A program made the translations under genes and the position numbers. From Firmicutes bacterium ADurb.Bin146 (GTDB lineage: Bacteria > Bacillota > Clostridia > DUPQ01): a DNA stretch of 41,531 nucleotides. Below are positions 9,154 to 18,800 of this stretch, in pieces (the first letter of the stretch is position 1; each line of letters begins with the position of its first letter). Under the pieces are notes generated by a model that saw only the letters and a list, made by a program, of their open reading frames with translations, was not told the DNA's origin and did no database searches. Location of the stretch: contig MWDI01000051.1 of assembly GCA_002070475.1 (NCBI GenBank), forward strand, positions 1 through 41,531, given 5' to 3'.

Positions 9154-9980
9154 TATTCTATACCTCTAAACAGGTTGCATTGATGATTTTCTTCTTCTTT
9201 ATACATAGAAAGCCTTTGTAATACGCCATCAAAATCCACCTTATGTCCATCGAAATCCGGACCATCAACGCATGCGAATTTAGTCTGTCCGTCAACTGTC
9301 AACCTGCATCCTCCACACATACCGGTGCCGTCAATCATGATTGGGTTCATGCTTACGATTGTCCTAATGCCATATTCTTTTGTAAGAAGAGATACGAATT
9401 TCATCATTATAACGGGACCAATAGCAATTACAGTATCATAATTAGCACCATTTTCTATAAGTTCTTTTAACTTGGCTGTGACTAATCCTTTTTCACCAGC
9501 AGAGCCATCATCCGTCATTAAGTAATAATTAGTACTATTGCTTTTCATTTCGTCCTCAAGAATGACAAGTGACTTATTCCTGAAACCTGCAATAATGTCC
9601 ACATGCGCACCATTTTTAAATAGTTTTTTTGCTTGTGGAAAAGCAATTGCGCATCCTAATCCTCCACCTATTACACAGACTTTTTCCATACCCTCTGTAT
9701 GAGATGCTATTCCTAAAGGTCCAACAAAATCTAATATATAGTCACCTTCGTTAAGTGTTCCTAAAATGTATGTGGATTTTCCTACTTTCTGGAATACTAT
9801 ACTTACCCAGCCTTCTTTACGGTCATAATCCTCAATTGTAAGAGGGATTCTTTCTCCTGTTTCATTTGCTCTTAGTATAATGAACTGGCCTGGTTCACAT
9901 TTTTTAGCTACCGCAGGAGCAGCAACCTTCATATATACAACTTCATTATTCAAATTTTTCTTTTCTAATATTTTATACAT
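9153..9980 (-). CDS. nfnA: Small subunit of NADH-dependent ferredoxin:NADP+ oxidoreductase (NfnA / SudB-like)
   Basis: This 275-residue protein has the ferredoxin-reductase-like layout: an FAD-binding barrel (the GERIPLTIED motif near 42-51), an NAD-binding domain (CVIGGGLGCAIAFP near 102-115) and a C-terminal [2Fe-2S] region with C222, C225 and C237. D217, just before the cysteines, may be the aspartate ligand known from Nfn. I start at the ATG whose first base is 9980, with a GGTGG site upstream. A longer in-frame ATG at 10037 is rejected because it falls on the -35 box of the promoter at 10009-10037. With nfnB and nifJ in the same window, this fits an anaerobe balancing ferredoxin, NADH and NADPH. 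Confidence 0.87.
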   Translation of the reverse strand: MYKILEKKNLNNEVVYMKVAAPAVAKKCEPGQFIILRANETGERIPLTIEDYDRKEGWVSIVFQKVGKSTYILGTLNEGDYILDFVGPLGIASHTEGMEKVCVIGGGLGCAIAFPQAKKLFKNGAHVDIIAGFRNKSLVILEDEMKSNSTNYYLMTDDGSAGEKGLVTAKLKELIENGANYDTVIAIGPVIMMKFVSLLTKEYGIRTIVSMNPIMIDGTGMCGGCRLTVDGQTKFACVDGPDFDGHKVDFDGVLQRLSMYKEEENHQCNLFRGIE

Positions 9981-10008
9981 TAAATACCACCATTCTTTTA
10001 TTAAATAA

Positions 10009-10037
10009 ATGATATCACTATATAGTTGTATTTTCAA
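10009..10037 (-). promoter_or_regulatory. Putative promoter of the nfnA-nfnB-prs operon
   Basis: On the minus strand, TTGAAA (10032-10037) and TATCAT (10009-10014) are separated by exactly 17 bases. The predicted transcription start near 10002 lies about 22 bases upstream of the chosen nfnA start. Confidence 0.55.
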
Positions 10038-10060
10038 TGAAATGCAGTTTATATAAACCC

Positions 10061-10984
10061 TTAGTCCAGGGTAAATATTACTTTCACATTGGAGTCAGTA
10101 GCTTTAATATGAATCTTCTTATTTAATTGCTCACCAGTATTTTCAGGCAAATTGATTTCAGATTTGTCGGATTTTTCAATTTCAATAGAAAACTGAATGC
10201 TGTAAGCAGATATTCCTAAACGTATTTGTGAAGATACGGCTTCTATTTTAATATCATCAGACATTAAATTAGTTGCTTCCACGGAACTTTTATTGATAAG
10301 AAATTCTGTTGTGTAGGAAGACATATAATCCAATCTGACATTAGCATTAGTTGAGATTATTGTGATATTATCAAAAACAATATCCGAACAGTCTATATTA
10401 CCGCCAGTATTTTTCAAATTTAAGATATTTCCGGATATTGAATGGATTTTAATATCCGCATAAGAATTCTTAAAATCTATTTTCTTTATCTGTGAAAAAG
10501 CGAGAGGATCAGGAATAGAAATATCCCTCATGGTAGTACTGACTAAAAGCTCACCTGCATAGGATGAAGGGATATAAACGGTAATACTATTTTCTTCTTT
10601 ATCCTTCTTCAATAGTGACATAAAGTTATGCGATATGTTTTCTTTAAAAAAGCCCATATCCTGTTTTTTAAACAAAAGTTTTCCATTTGATTCAATTATG
10701 TCAAAAGATTGGTCCTGGTTTTCATAATATTCTATTGTTACATATTTCCCCTCATGTGATTTTATAACGACAGGCATTCTTTTAGTAATAATGCTTATCA
10801 TTTTAAGAGCGTTAGGATTTGAAGATTCGTAAGTTTTAAAGGTGAGAGGATCTTTTTGCTTAACTTCATATTCAAATATATTATCAAGATTGTAGTCATT
10901 GAAATAGTAACCAGTAAGGAATACAAGTAACCCAACAACTATAAATATACCTCCAATTATAAGGGCTTTAAGTGTTCTGCTCAT
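10061..10984 (-). CDS. DUF4097-family (beta-helix-like) membrane-anchored protein
   Basis: The 307-residue protein has one N-terminal membrane helix (about residues 7-27) and a long extracytoplasmic part of repeating short beta strands, such as IKKIDFKNSYADIKIHSISG and NILNLKNTGGNIDCSD. This is the pattern of the DUF4097 family, whose members form small right-handed beta solenoids and are often paired with a PadR regulator and a DUF1700 membrane protein. Here the partner upstream is a short membrane protein whose gene overlaps this one by 17 bases. The role is not established; an envelope-stress or surface-adhesion role has been proposed for such operons. Confidence 0.6.
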   Translation of the reverse strand: MSRTLKALIIGGIFIVVGLLVFLTGYYFNDYNLDNIFEYEVKQKDPLTFKTYESSNPNALKMISIITKRMPVVIKSHEGKYVTIEYYENQDQSFDIIESNGKLLFKKQDMGFFKENISHNFMSLLKKDKEENSITVYIPSSYAGELLVSTTMRDISIPDPLAFSQIKKIDFKNSYADIKIHSISGNILNLKNTGGNIDCSDIVFDNITIISTNANVRLDYMSSYTTEFLINKSSVEATNLMSDDIKIEAVSSQIRLGISAYSIQFSIEIEKSDKSEINLPENTGEQLNKKIHIKATDSNVKVIFTLD

Positions 10985-11393
10985 CTTTTTGCCCCTCCAA
11001 TTTCTTTAATAACAGCATATTTTTAATTTTCTGAAATCCAGATTTCAACAACTTGAAGAATACTTTTATCCCCTTAAATAATGCTGCAATAGCAATTACA
11101 GTAATTCCTGAAGCCATTAGGCATGCACCCATTTTTATAACTGAAGGCCACAGATCATCAATTAACGTGAATACAGAATAGACAAACAACATTATAGCGC
11201 TAAAACCAATTATTATAAAAACAATTACTAATGTAGCGAATATGATTGATGTTGCAATAACTGCTGCTATTAAAAATGACAGCCAGAGCGGGAAGGATAA
11301 GACAAGTATAATTATCCAGTCAGAATACTTGAGCTTCTTTCTATTTACCGGCTTATCATCATATCCTAAAAGGGTTCTTCCCTTTACCATCAT
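10968..11393 (-). CDS. Small polytopic membrane protein (DUF1700-like membrane part)
   Basis: The 141-residue protein has a short basic cytoplasmic start, then about three or four hydrophobic segments (around residues 26-45, 46-70 and 85-108), and a basic C-terminal tail. It resembles the membrane half of DUF1700/HAAS proteins, which normally precede DUF4097 genes, but lacks the helical HAAS region at the N-terminus. This similarity is by pattern and context only. It overlaps the GDPD gene by four bases and the DUF4097 gene by 17, so the three are translated as one operon. No catalytic motif is visible. Confidence 0.55.
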   Translation of the reverse strand: MMVKGRTLLGYDDKPVNRKKLKYSDWIIILVLSFPLWLSFLIAAVIATSIIFATLVIVFIIIGFSAIMLFVYSVFTLIDDLWPSVIKMGACLMASGITVIAIAALFKGIKVFFKLLKSGFQKIKNMLLLKKLEGQKDEQNT

Positions 11394-12220
11394 TCAGCCT
11401 CCAGTATAATGTTATCGCAATGGCTGACAAATTCTCTAGTATTTAACATATTCTCGCTTACAGTCCAGCCAAGGACAATAAGGCCATTCTTCCTTAATTC
11501 TGCAAAATCAGTCTTAACTAGGTTTTCATACTTGTATGCCACAAAGTTAGGCTTGGAATACAACATATACAAATTATCAATAAATTTATTTGCTAGATCA
11601 AATCCAAGATTTCCTCTTAAAAGCAGTCCTCTTGTTACATCAGGAGCATTTTTAGCGAACCATCTAATGCTTGATATATTAAAAGATTGTATTGCTATAC
11701 TTCCTGAATAATCCTTTATCTGCATATAAGTCAGTTCATCCAGTCTATGAGATAAACCACTTGACTTTATTTCTAGCAATATTGGTACTTTCCCATTAAT
11801 GAAATCTAAGACTTCAGTCAGTGTAGGGATTGTGCTATCAGTTTCAAAAAGCGTTAGCTGTTTTACTTGCTCCAAATACATCTGATCAATTTGCACATCA
11901 TTACCAGTCAACCTTTTCAGATTATTATCATGAACGACTACAACCTGATTATCCTTTGTTAACAATACATCAAGTTCAATGGCATAACCTTTCTTAATAG
12001 CTGCGTGAAAAGATTCAATTGAATTTTCAGGTGCGGTCGTTTTATTGTGATATCCTCTGTGTGCGATAGGCTGGTTAATGAGCCATTTAGCATCAGAGCT
12101 TGCAGTATCTAAAGCTACAAATCCATTAAGGCGCTCAGCGGAAAATATTAAGAAGACTATTGATAATGCGACTATAATAAAGGCGACAATATATATCCAT
12201 CTATATTTTGATTTTTTCAT
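11390..12220 (-). CDS. Membrane-anchored glycerophosphodiester phosphodiesterase
   Basis: The enzyme hydrolyses glycerophosphodiesters, or related lipid head groups, to glycerol 3-phosphate and an alcohol. The 276-residue protein has one N-terminal membrane helix (about residues 9-28), which puts the catalytic domain outside the membrane. The GDPD signature is complete: H54-R55 in AHRGYHN, E65 in APENS, E82 and D84 in IELD, and H97-D98 in VVHDN. A GGTGGGGTG ribosome binding site supports the start. It is the first gene of a three-gene operon with a small membrane protein and a DUF4097 protein. This context suggests envelope lipid or teichoic-acid turnover, which is inference. Confidence 0.85.
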   Translation of the reverse strand: MKKSKYRWIYIVAFIIVALSIVFLIFSAERLNGFVALDTASSDAKWLINQPIAHRGYHNKTTAPENSIESFHAAIKKGYAIELDVLLTKDNQVVVVHDNNLKRLTGNDVQIDQMYLEQVKQLTLFETDSTIPTLTEVLDFINGKVPILLEIKSSGLSHRLDELTYMQIKDYSGSIAIQSFNISSIRWFAKNAPDVTRGLLLRGNLGFDLANKFIDNLYMLYSKPNFVAYKYENLVKTDFAELRKNGLIVLGWTVSENMLNTREFVSHCDNIILEAE

Positions 12221-12331
12221 TCATTTCACCCCACCAGTTGCAGCTTCCTCTTATATGATTATACCATAGGCATAATACAATATGGAATACAGGTAAATTC
12301 CATGTTTATAGTTTAAAAGATTATACAAGTA

Positions 12332-12340
12332 TGCTACAAT
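12332..12340 (+). promoter_or_regulatory. Putative extended -10 promoter of nifJ
   Basis: TG at 12332-12333, one base, then TACAAT at 12335-12340 forms an extended -10 element. No good -35 is visible. It overlaps the longer alternative start of nifJ, which supports the start at 12397. Confidence 0.45.
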
Positions 12341-12396
12341 GTAGTTTGGTAACAACGAAGTTATTAATTTACATACATCATATAAAGGAGAAACAA

Positions 12397-15300
12397 ATGG
12401 CTAAAAAACTTAAAACGATGGATGGGAACCAGGCTGCGGCATATGTATCTTATGCTTTTACTGATGTGGCTGCGATATATCCCATAACACCTTCGTCGCC
12501 TATGGCAGAAAATGTGGATGAATGGGCGGCTCATGGTCAGAAAAATATGTTTGGTCAGGAAGTAAAGGTTGTCGAGCTTCAATCAGAAGCAGGAGCAGCT
12601 GGAACGGTTCATGGTTCATTACAAGCAGGAGCTTTAACAACAACATATACGGCATCACAAGGATTATTATTGATGATACCTAATATGTATAAGATTGCTG
12701 GCGAACTTTTACCATCAGTATTCCATGTAAGTGCAAGAGCCGTTGCAGGCCATGCTCTTTCAATATTCGGAGATCACTCTGATGTGTATGCTACAAGACA
12801 GACAGGTTTTGCAATGTTAGCATCAGGCAGCGTGCAAGAAGTAATGGATCTTGCTGGAGTAGCTCATCTTGCTACAATCAAGAGCAGAGTACCTTTTGTA
12901 CATTTTTTTGATGGATTCAGAACAAGTCACGAACTTCAGAAAATAGAGGTTATTGACTATTCAGATTTCGAAAAGCTTGTTGATATGGATGCAATTAAGG
13001 CATTTAGAAGCAGAGCTTTGAATCCTTCACGTCCAGTCCTAAGAGGAACAGCTCAGAATCCGGATGTTTTCTTCCAGGCAAAAGAATCGGCAAACAGATT
13101 TTACGATGCAGTACCCGAAATAGTGGAAAAATATATGAAGGAAATCTCCAAAGTTACAGGCAGGACATATAACTTGTTTGATTACTACGGAGCAGAAGAT
13201 GCTGATAGAGTAATTATAGCTATGGGCAGTGTTACGGATACAACGGAGGAAGTAATTGATTACCTTATAGAAAAAGGCGAGAAGGTCGGATTATTAAAAG
13301 TAAGACTTTACAGACCATTCTCCATCAAGCATTTCCTTAATGCATTACCTAAGACTGTTAAGAGAATAGCTGTTCTTGACAGGGCAAAAGAACCTGGTGC
13401 AACAGGAGAGCCTTTGTATCTTGATGTTGTAGCAGCATATAAAGGAGACAAAAATGCTCCAGTAATAGTAGGAGGAAGATACGGTTTAGGATCAAAAGAT
13501 ACAGTTCCTTCACAGATAGCAGCTGTTTTTGCTAATCTTTCTATGAATGAGCCGAAGAATAACTTTACAATAGGTATTAATGATGATGTAACTTATTTAT
13601 CTCTTCCGATTACTGAAAAAGTCAATACCACGCCAAAGAGCACTGTAAGCTGTAAATTCTGGGGACTCGGTTCTGATGGAACAGTAGGAGCAAATAAGAA
13701 TGCGATTAAAATTATTGGAGACCATACTGACATGTATGCTCAGGCATACTTCGCATACGATTCCAAGAAATCAGGCGGAATCACTGTATCACACTTAAGA
13801 TTCGGGAAGAATCCGATAAAGTCCACTTATCTTGTTTCTGATGCTGATTTCGTTGCATGCCATAATCAGAGTTATGTTGACAAATACGATATAGTATCAG
13901 ATGTAAAGAAAGGTGGAACTTTCCTTCTTAATACGGGTTGGACAGTTGAAGAGATGGAAGAACGTCTTCCAGGCCATATGAAGAGGTATATAGCAAGGAA
14001 TAGTATAAGGTTCTTTACTATTGATGCAGTAAAAATAGCTCAAGATTTAGGCCTTGGCGGAAGAACTAATATGATTCTGATGTCTGCTTTCTTTAAAATT
14101 TCCAATATAATACCAATTGAAGATGCAATTAAATATATGAAGGACGCTGTTATGAAATCCTATGGGAAAAAAGGCGAAAAAGTTGTTAACATGAACAACG
14201 CCGCTGTTGATCAGGGTATAGATAACATCGTAGAAGTAAAAGTACCTGCATCATGGAAAGATGCTAAAGACCTAATAAAAGAAGATAAGAAATATCCTGA
14301 ATTCATAAACAATGTAGTAGAAGTAATGAATGCCCAGCAAGGGGATACGCTTCCAGTTTCAACATTTGTAGGAATCGAAGACGGAACATGGCAGCAAGGA
14401 ACATCAAGATACGAAAAAAGAGGAATAGCTGTTGAAGTTCCTGAATGGAATATTGACAACTGTATACAGTGTAATCAATGCTCATATGTATGCCCTCATG
14501 CAGCCATCAGGCCATTCCTTGTAAGCGAAGAAGAGATGAAGAATGCTCCTCAAGGGTTTGAAACAAAGAAAGCTATAGGTAAAGGTCTTGATGGAGTAAC
14601 CTTTAGGATTCAAGTTTCACCATATGATTGTGCTGGATGCGGTAACTGTGCACAGGTATGCCCTTCAAAGGAAAAAGCACTTGTAATGAAGCCTATAGAT
14701 ACTCAAATGAACCAGGCTCCAAACTGGGAATATGCTACAACCCTTACAAAGAAAGAAACTCCATTCAATAAATTCAGTGTTAAGGGTAGTCAGTTCAATA
14801 TGCCTTATCTTGAATTTTCAGGAGCATGTCCAGGATGTGGAGAGACTCCATATATGAAGCTCATAACTCAGCTCTTTGGAGACAGAATGATGATAGCAAA
14901 TGCAACCGGATGCAGTTCCATCTGGGGTGGTTCTGCTCCTGCTACACCATATTGTATGGACTGCAAAGGATATGGTCCTGCATGGGCTAACTCATTATTT
15001 GAGGATAATGCAGAATTTGGATTCGGAATGTATATTGCTACAAGGCATATGCGCGAAAGAGTGGAAGAATTATTAAAACAGCTTTTAACATCTGATGTGT
15101 GCGATTGCGTCAAAGAAGCTGCTCAAAACTGGATAGATAACAAGAATAATGGAGAGAAGACCAGAGAAGTAAGCGATACTCTTATTGAAAAATTGGAATG
15201 TTGCGAAAGCAATGATATTATTAAAGAGCTTCTTGATAAGAAAGATTACTTCATTAAAACATCACAGTGGATATCTGGTGGAGACGGATGGGCTTATGAT

Positions 15301-15903
15301 ATAGGATATGGCGGACTGGACCATGTTTTAGCTTCAGGTGAGGATGTTAATGTAATAGTGTATGATACTGAAGTATATTCAAATACAGGCGGTCAAGCTA
15401 GCAAATCTACACCTACTGCTGCTGTCGCAAAGTTTGCAGCTGCAGGAAAGAGGGTAAAGAAAAAAGATCTTGGAATGATGGCAATGTCTTATGGATATGT
15501 ATATGTAGCACAGGTTGCTATGGGAGCAGATCAGAATCAATTCATTAAAGCTGTAAAAGAAGCTGAGGAATATGACGGACCTTCTCTCATAATCGCATAT
15601 GCTCCATGTATCAATCATGGTATCAGAACAGGTATGGGTACTACACAGCTTCAGGAAAAGAAAGCAGTCGAAGCAGGATACTGGCACCTTTACAGATATA
15701 ATCCAAAACTTGCTGAAGAAGGAAAGAATCCATTTATACTGGATTCCAAAGAACCTACTGCAGACTTTAAGGAATTCTTGGCATCAGAGACAAGATATAC
15801 ATCATTAAAGGTTACATTCCCTGAATTAGCAGATGAACTTTTTGATAAGACAGAAAAAGATGCCAAAGCAAGGTTCGAGACATATAAGAAGAAAGCGGAA
15901 TAA
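12397..15903 (+). CDS. nifJ: Pyruvate:ferredoxin (flavodoxin) oxidoreductase, single-chain
   Basis: PFOR oxidatively decarboxylates pyruvate to acetyl-CoA and CO2 and reduces ferredoxin. The 1168-residue chain has all fused domains in order: pyrimidine-binding domain with YPITPSSPMAE near the start, domain II, gamma domain, and two ferredoxin-type motifs (C689, C692, C695, C699 and C745, C748, C751, C755). The thiamine-diphosphate domain follows, with C811 and C814 of the proximal cluster and the TPP motif GDGWAYDIGYGG from about 962. The later NTGGQASKSTP stretch is also canonical. I start at the ATG at 12397, preceded by AAAGGAG, rather than an ATG 66 bases earlier. It is monocistronic, with its own terminator. 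Confidence 0.97.
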   Translation: MAKKLKTMDGNQAAAYVSYAFTDVAAIYPITPSSPMAENVDEWAAHGQKNMFGQEVKVVELQSEAGAAGTVHGSLQAGALTTTYTASQGLLLMIPNMYKIAGELLPSVFHVSARAVAGHALSIFGDHSDVYATRQTGFAMLASGSVQEVMDLAGVAHLATIKSRVPFVHFFDGFRTSHELQKIEVIDYSDFEKLVDMDAIKAFRSRALNPSRPVLRGTAQNPDVFFQAKESANRFYDAVPEIVEKYMKEISKVTGRTYNLFDYYGAEDADRVIIAMGSVTDTTEEVIDYLIEKGEKVGLLKVRLYRPFSIKHFLNALPKTVKRIAVLDRAKEPGATGEPLYLDVVAAYKGDKNAPVIVGGRYGLGSKDTVPSQIAAVFANLSMNEPKNNFTIGINDDVTYLSLPITEKVNTTPKSTVSCKFWGLGSDGTVGANKNAIKIIGDHTDMYAQAYFAYDSKKSGGITVSHLRFGKNPIKSTYLVSDADFVACHNQSYVDKYDIVSDVKKGGTFLLNTGWTVEEMEERLPGHMKRYIARNSIRFFTIDAVKIAQDLGLGGRTNMILMSAFFKISNIIPIEDAIKYMKDAVMKSYGKKGEKVVNMNNAAVDQGIDNIVEVKVPASWKDAKDLIKEDKKYPEFINNVVEVMNAQQGDTLPVSTFVGIEDGTWQQGTSRYEKRGIAVEVPEWNIDNCIQCNQCSYVCPHAAIRPFLVSEEEMKNAPQGFETKKAIGKGLDGVTFRIQVSPYDCAGCGNCAQVCPSKEKALVMKPIDTQMNQAPNWEYATTLTKKETPFNKFSVKGSQFNMPYLEFSGACPGCGETPYMKLITQLFGDRMMIANATGCSSIWGGSAPATPYCMDCKGYGPAWANSLFEDNAEFGFGMYIATRHMRERVEELLKQLLTSDVCDCVKEAAQNWIDNKNNGEKTREVSDTLIEKLECCESNDIIKELLDKKDYFIKTSQWISGGDGWAYDIGYGGLDHVLASGEDVNVIVYDTEVYSNTGGQASKSTPTAAVAKFAAAGKRVKKKDLGMMAMSYGYVYVAQVAMGADQNQFIKAVKEAEEYDGPSLIIAYAPCINHGIRTGMGTTQLQEKKAVEAGYWHLYRYNPKLAEEGKNPFILDSKEPTADFKEFLASETRYTSLKVTFPELADELFDKTEKDAKARFETYKKKAE

Positions 15904-15931
15904 GTAAGCTAAAATATAAAACTATTAATAG

Positions 15932-15961
15932 GACTGTGCATTTTTTGCACAGTCTTGTTTT
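15932..15961 (+). terminator. Intrinsic terminator of nifJ
   Basis: A 9-bp GC-containing stem (15932-15940 with 15946-15954) with a T5 loop is followed by TTGTTTT. It separates nifJ from the Nudix gene. Confidence 0.85.
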
Positions 15962-15962
15962 A

Positions 15963-15971
15963 TGCTATAAT
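15963..15971 (+). promoter_or_regulatory. Putative extended -10 promoter of the Nudix-GH2 pair
   Basis: TG at 15963-15964, one base, then a perfect TATAAT at 15966-15971 lies directly after the nifJ terminator and about 40 bases before the Nudix start codon. Confidence 0.5.
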
Positions 15972-16011
15972 ATTAACATTGGTATCCTAACCTATTGTAA
16001 AGCGAGAGCAG

Positions 16012-16527
16012 ATGTTAGATAAGAAAATAACCGATTCATATATCTTCAAAGATGGAGAGCCTCAGTATATTTCAAGGATTTCTAAGTGTGGCTCTAGAGG
16101 TATTTTATTAAATAAAAAAAAGCAGGTCGCTCTTATGTATATGAAGAAGAGGGATATGTATAAACTTCCTGGAGGTGGAATAGAAGAAGGCGAGACTAAA
16201 GAGCAGGCTTTTGAAAGAGAAGTAAAGGAAGAAACAGGATATCACTGCCATATAATATCTTTTTTAGGCAAAATTGAAGAGCATAAATTACGAAGAGATT
16301 ATCTTCATATATCGTATTGTTTTTTAGCAGAAGCTATAGGCAAAAAAGGACCTCTTCATTTGACACAAAACGAAAGGCATTATGATTTCAGACTCCAGTG
16401 GTTCGATATTGATGAGGCAATTGTTATGATGGAAAAGAGCATAGCAAAATGTGGAAGATATGGGCTTTTATTTGTTTTAAACAGAGATAAAGAAATTTTA
16501 GAATTTTACCGAGAGGAGATATTATAA
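16012..16527 (+). CDS. Nudix hydrolase
   Basis: This 171-residue protein has a complete Nudix box from G55 to Y77 (G-x5-E-x7-R-E-V-x-E-E-x-G-Y, with R69-E70 and E73-E74). The box binds the metal and cleaves a nucleoside diphosphate linked to another moiety. The substrate cannot be predicted. The ribosome binding site is weak (GAGAG). The stop is only two bases before the GH2 start codon, so the two are co-transcribed. A Nudix enzyme in a glycosidase operon could act on a nucleotide sugar or be a housekeeping enzyme; neither is shown. Confidence 0.85.
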   Translation: MLDKKITDSYIFKDGEPQYISRISKCGSRGILLNKKKQVALMYMKKRDMYKLPGGGIEEGETKEQAFEREVKEETGYHCHIISFLGKIEEHKLRRDYLHISYCFLAEAIGKKGPLHLTQNERHYDFRLQWFDIDEAIVMMEKSIAKCGRYGLLFVLNRDKEILEFYREEIL

Positions 16528-16529
16528 CA

Positions 16530-18800
16530 ATGAAGATGTTGCTTAATGGAAAATGGCAGCTCTACTATATTGAAGAAAAAAATGCTAATATACACAGACC
16601 TTCACAATTAACAAAAAGCGGATATAAATGTATAGAAGCAGATGTTCCTGGAAATGTAGAAGCTGATCTTGTTAAAGCAGGTGAGGAAAAAGATCCTTAC
16701 ATACAGGAAAATTCTTTTAACTTTATGAAATATGAGTATTATCAGTGGTGGTATACGAAAACTATAAAAATATCAAAAGATTTTTATGGAGATAAATATA
16801 TTCTGGTTTTTGACGGGATTGACACTATAGCAGATATATATCTTGATGACATACTTATAGGGAATACAGAAAACATGCTTGTGGAACATGAATTCGATGT
16901 GACCGATTTTATATCTTTAGGTAGTACATATACTCTTTCTGTGCGCATATATTCAGTTATGAATTATATCAAAAATAAAGAATATACAGTATGGATGAGA
17001 GGTTGCCGTCATTGCTCAGAATTACCATATATAAGGAAAGCGTCTCATATGATGGGATGGGATATTTTGCCAAGACTAGTGTCAGCAGGAATATGGAAAG
17101 ATGTGAAACTTTTAGCTGTTAAAAAAACTAGAATAACACAAGCATATTATTCTACTCCTGTTTTTTATATGAATAAAATACGAATGAGATTTGCATACAG
17201 ATTTACAACTGATCATGAGACTCTTTCAGGATTTGTTATAAGAGTAAGAGGTAAATGTCAGGATGCAGAATTTGAATACACTGTACCAGCTTGGTTTGTA
17301 AGCGGAAACGATGGATTTTTAATTGATAATCCTAAGCTATGGTGGCCGAGAGGATACGGGGAGCAGAACCTTTATACCGTAACCATGGATTTATTATACA
17401 ATGATGAGGTTATAGATAGTAGGACAGACAAAATCGGTTTAAGGACATTTAAACTGGAAAGAAGATTTGAAAAAGGAAATCAGGAATTTAAGATGTATGT
17501 GAATGAAGTTCCTATTTTCATAAATGGCACAAATCACATAGCATTAGATATATTGCATAGCAAAGATTATTTAAGACAAAAAAAAGAAATAGCGTTAGCA
17601 GTTGAATGTAACTGCAATATGATAAGATGTTGGGGTGGAAATGTATATCCAGAAACTGAGTTTTATCAACTTTGTGATGAATATGGCATAATGGTATGGC
17701 AGGATTTCACATTTGGCAATTCTAATTATCCTCAGTCAGAAGAGTTTTATGATAAGGTATATGATGAAGCAGAGAAAGTAATTAAGAAATTCAGGAATCA
17801 TGCAAGCCTTGTACTATGGTGTGGGGATAATGAGATAGACACTACAGTTGACGGTTACTGGTATCCAGATGAAAAAAGCAAATACAACAGGATATCTAGA
17901 AAAGTGTTAGAAAAAGCTGTACAACAAAACGATCCATTCCGTTTTTATCTTAAGTCATCACCAGAAATACCTGATGATTATGACTCATATAATGTTCCTG
18001 AACAACATATATGGGGTCCGCGAGCATATTTCAAAGACGATTTCTATAAGCATGTGACAGCGAAATTCATAGCTGAAGCGGGATATCACGGATGTCCAAA
18101 TATAGAAAGCTTAAAAAAATATATACCAGATAAGGATTTATGGCCTATTGAAGGCAATAAGACATGGGCACATCATAGCACAGAGGACTACCTTATCGAG
18201 GACATTATAGGCAGAAGGAATACCTTAATGGCTAATCAGGTTCGTATTCTTGTGGGTAAACTGCCTGACGATTTAGAGACTTTTGTAAAAGTATCACAAA
18301 TTTCGCAGGCTGAGGCATTTAAATTTTTCATAGAAAGGACCAGAATAAAAAAATGGGATATGACAGGAATACTGTGGTGGAATCTTTTAGACGGATGGCC
18401 AGGTATATCGGATGCTGTTGTGGACTACTATTTTGACAAAAAACTTGCCTTTGATGTAATACGCAGGGTCCAGGAACCAGTATGTGTAATGCTCGATGAG
18501 ATTAAAGGCTGGGAAAGAGCGGTTTATCTTGCCAATGACACGAATACAGATAAAACAGTCAGTTACAGGGTTTATACATATGAAGAAGGTAATACGGTTC
18601 TTGAAGGAGAAGCATTTATAGAAAAAGGAAAGAATATGAAGATAGGTGAATTCTTTGAGATACCCGGAACTAAAAAGCTATATATAATAGAATGGATAGA
18701 AGAAGGTAAAAAGCATATAAGCCACTATATGGCAGGGTATCCGAGCTTTGATACAGATACCATATTAAAATGGTATAAAGTCATAAAAGAGTTAGATTAA
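16530..18800 (+). CDS. Glycoside hydrolase family 2 protein, beta-mannosidase-like
   Basis: The 756-residue protein has the GH2 layout: an N-terminal jelly-roll sugar-binding domain (about 1-170), an immunoglobulin-like domain, a TIM barrel (from about 300) and a short C-terminal beta domain. The general acid/base is probably E435 in WCGDNEID, equivalent to the WNGNNE motif of beta-mannosidases. The nucleophile is probably E516 in FIAEAGYHG. The GGNVYPETEFYQLCDEYGIMVWQDF stretch is typical of the mannosidase branch. No signal peptide is present, so it acts in the cytoplasm on imported oligosaccharides. It is somewhat short for a beta-mannosidase (usually over 800 residues). Its last nine bases overlap the opposing gene's end. 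Confidence 0.82.
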   Translation: MKMLLNGKWQLYYIEEKNANIHRPSQLTKSGYKCIEADVPGNVEADLVKAGEEKDPYIQENSFNFMKYEYYQWWYTKTIKISKDFYGDKYILVFDGIDTIADIYLDDILIGNTENMLVEHEFDVTDFISLGSTYTLSVRIYSVMNYIKNKEYTVWMRGCRHCSELPYIRKASHMMGWDILPRLVSAGIWKDVKLLAVKKTRITQAYYSTPVFYMNKIRMRFAYRFTTDHETLSGFVIRVRGKCQDAEFEYTVPAWFVSGNDGFLIDNPKLWWPRGYGEQNLYTVTMDLLYNDEVIDSRTDKIGLRTFKLERRFEKGNQEFKMYVNEVPIFINGTNHIALDILHSKDYLRQKKEIALAVECNCNMIRCWGGNVYPETEFYQLCDEYGIMVWQDFTFGNSNYPQSEEFYDKVYDEAEKVIKKFRNHASLVLWCGDNEIDTTVDGYWYPDEKSKYNRISRKVLEKAVQQNDPFRFYLKSSPEIPDDYDSYNVPEQHIWGPRAYFKDDFYKHVTAKFIAEAGYHGCPNIESLKKYIPDKDLWPIEGNKTWAHHSTEDYLIEDIIGRRNTLMANQVRILVGKLPDDLETFVKVSQISQAEAFKFFIERTRIKKWDMTGILWWNLLDGWPGISDAVVDYYFDKKLAFDVIRRVQEPVCVMLDEIKGWERAVYLANDTNTDKTVSYRVYTYEEGNTVLEGEAFIEKGKNMKIGEFFEIPGTKKLYIIEWIEEGKKHISHYMAGYPSFDTDTILKWYKVIKELD

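Noticed and set aside
9981..10037. A longer nfnA start at 10037
   Set aside because: It lies on the -35 box of a good promoter and adds residues not typical of the family.
10047..10058. A 12-bp palindrome GTTTATATAAAC just upstream of the nfn promoter
   Set aside because: It is entirely A/T in the middle and lies upstream of the -35 box; it is more likely by chance or part of a weak terminator of the DUF4097 gene.
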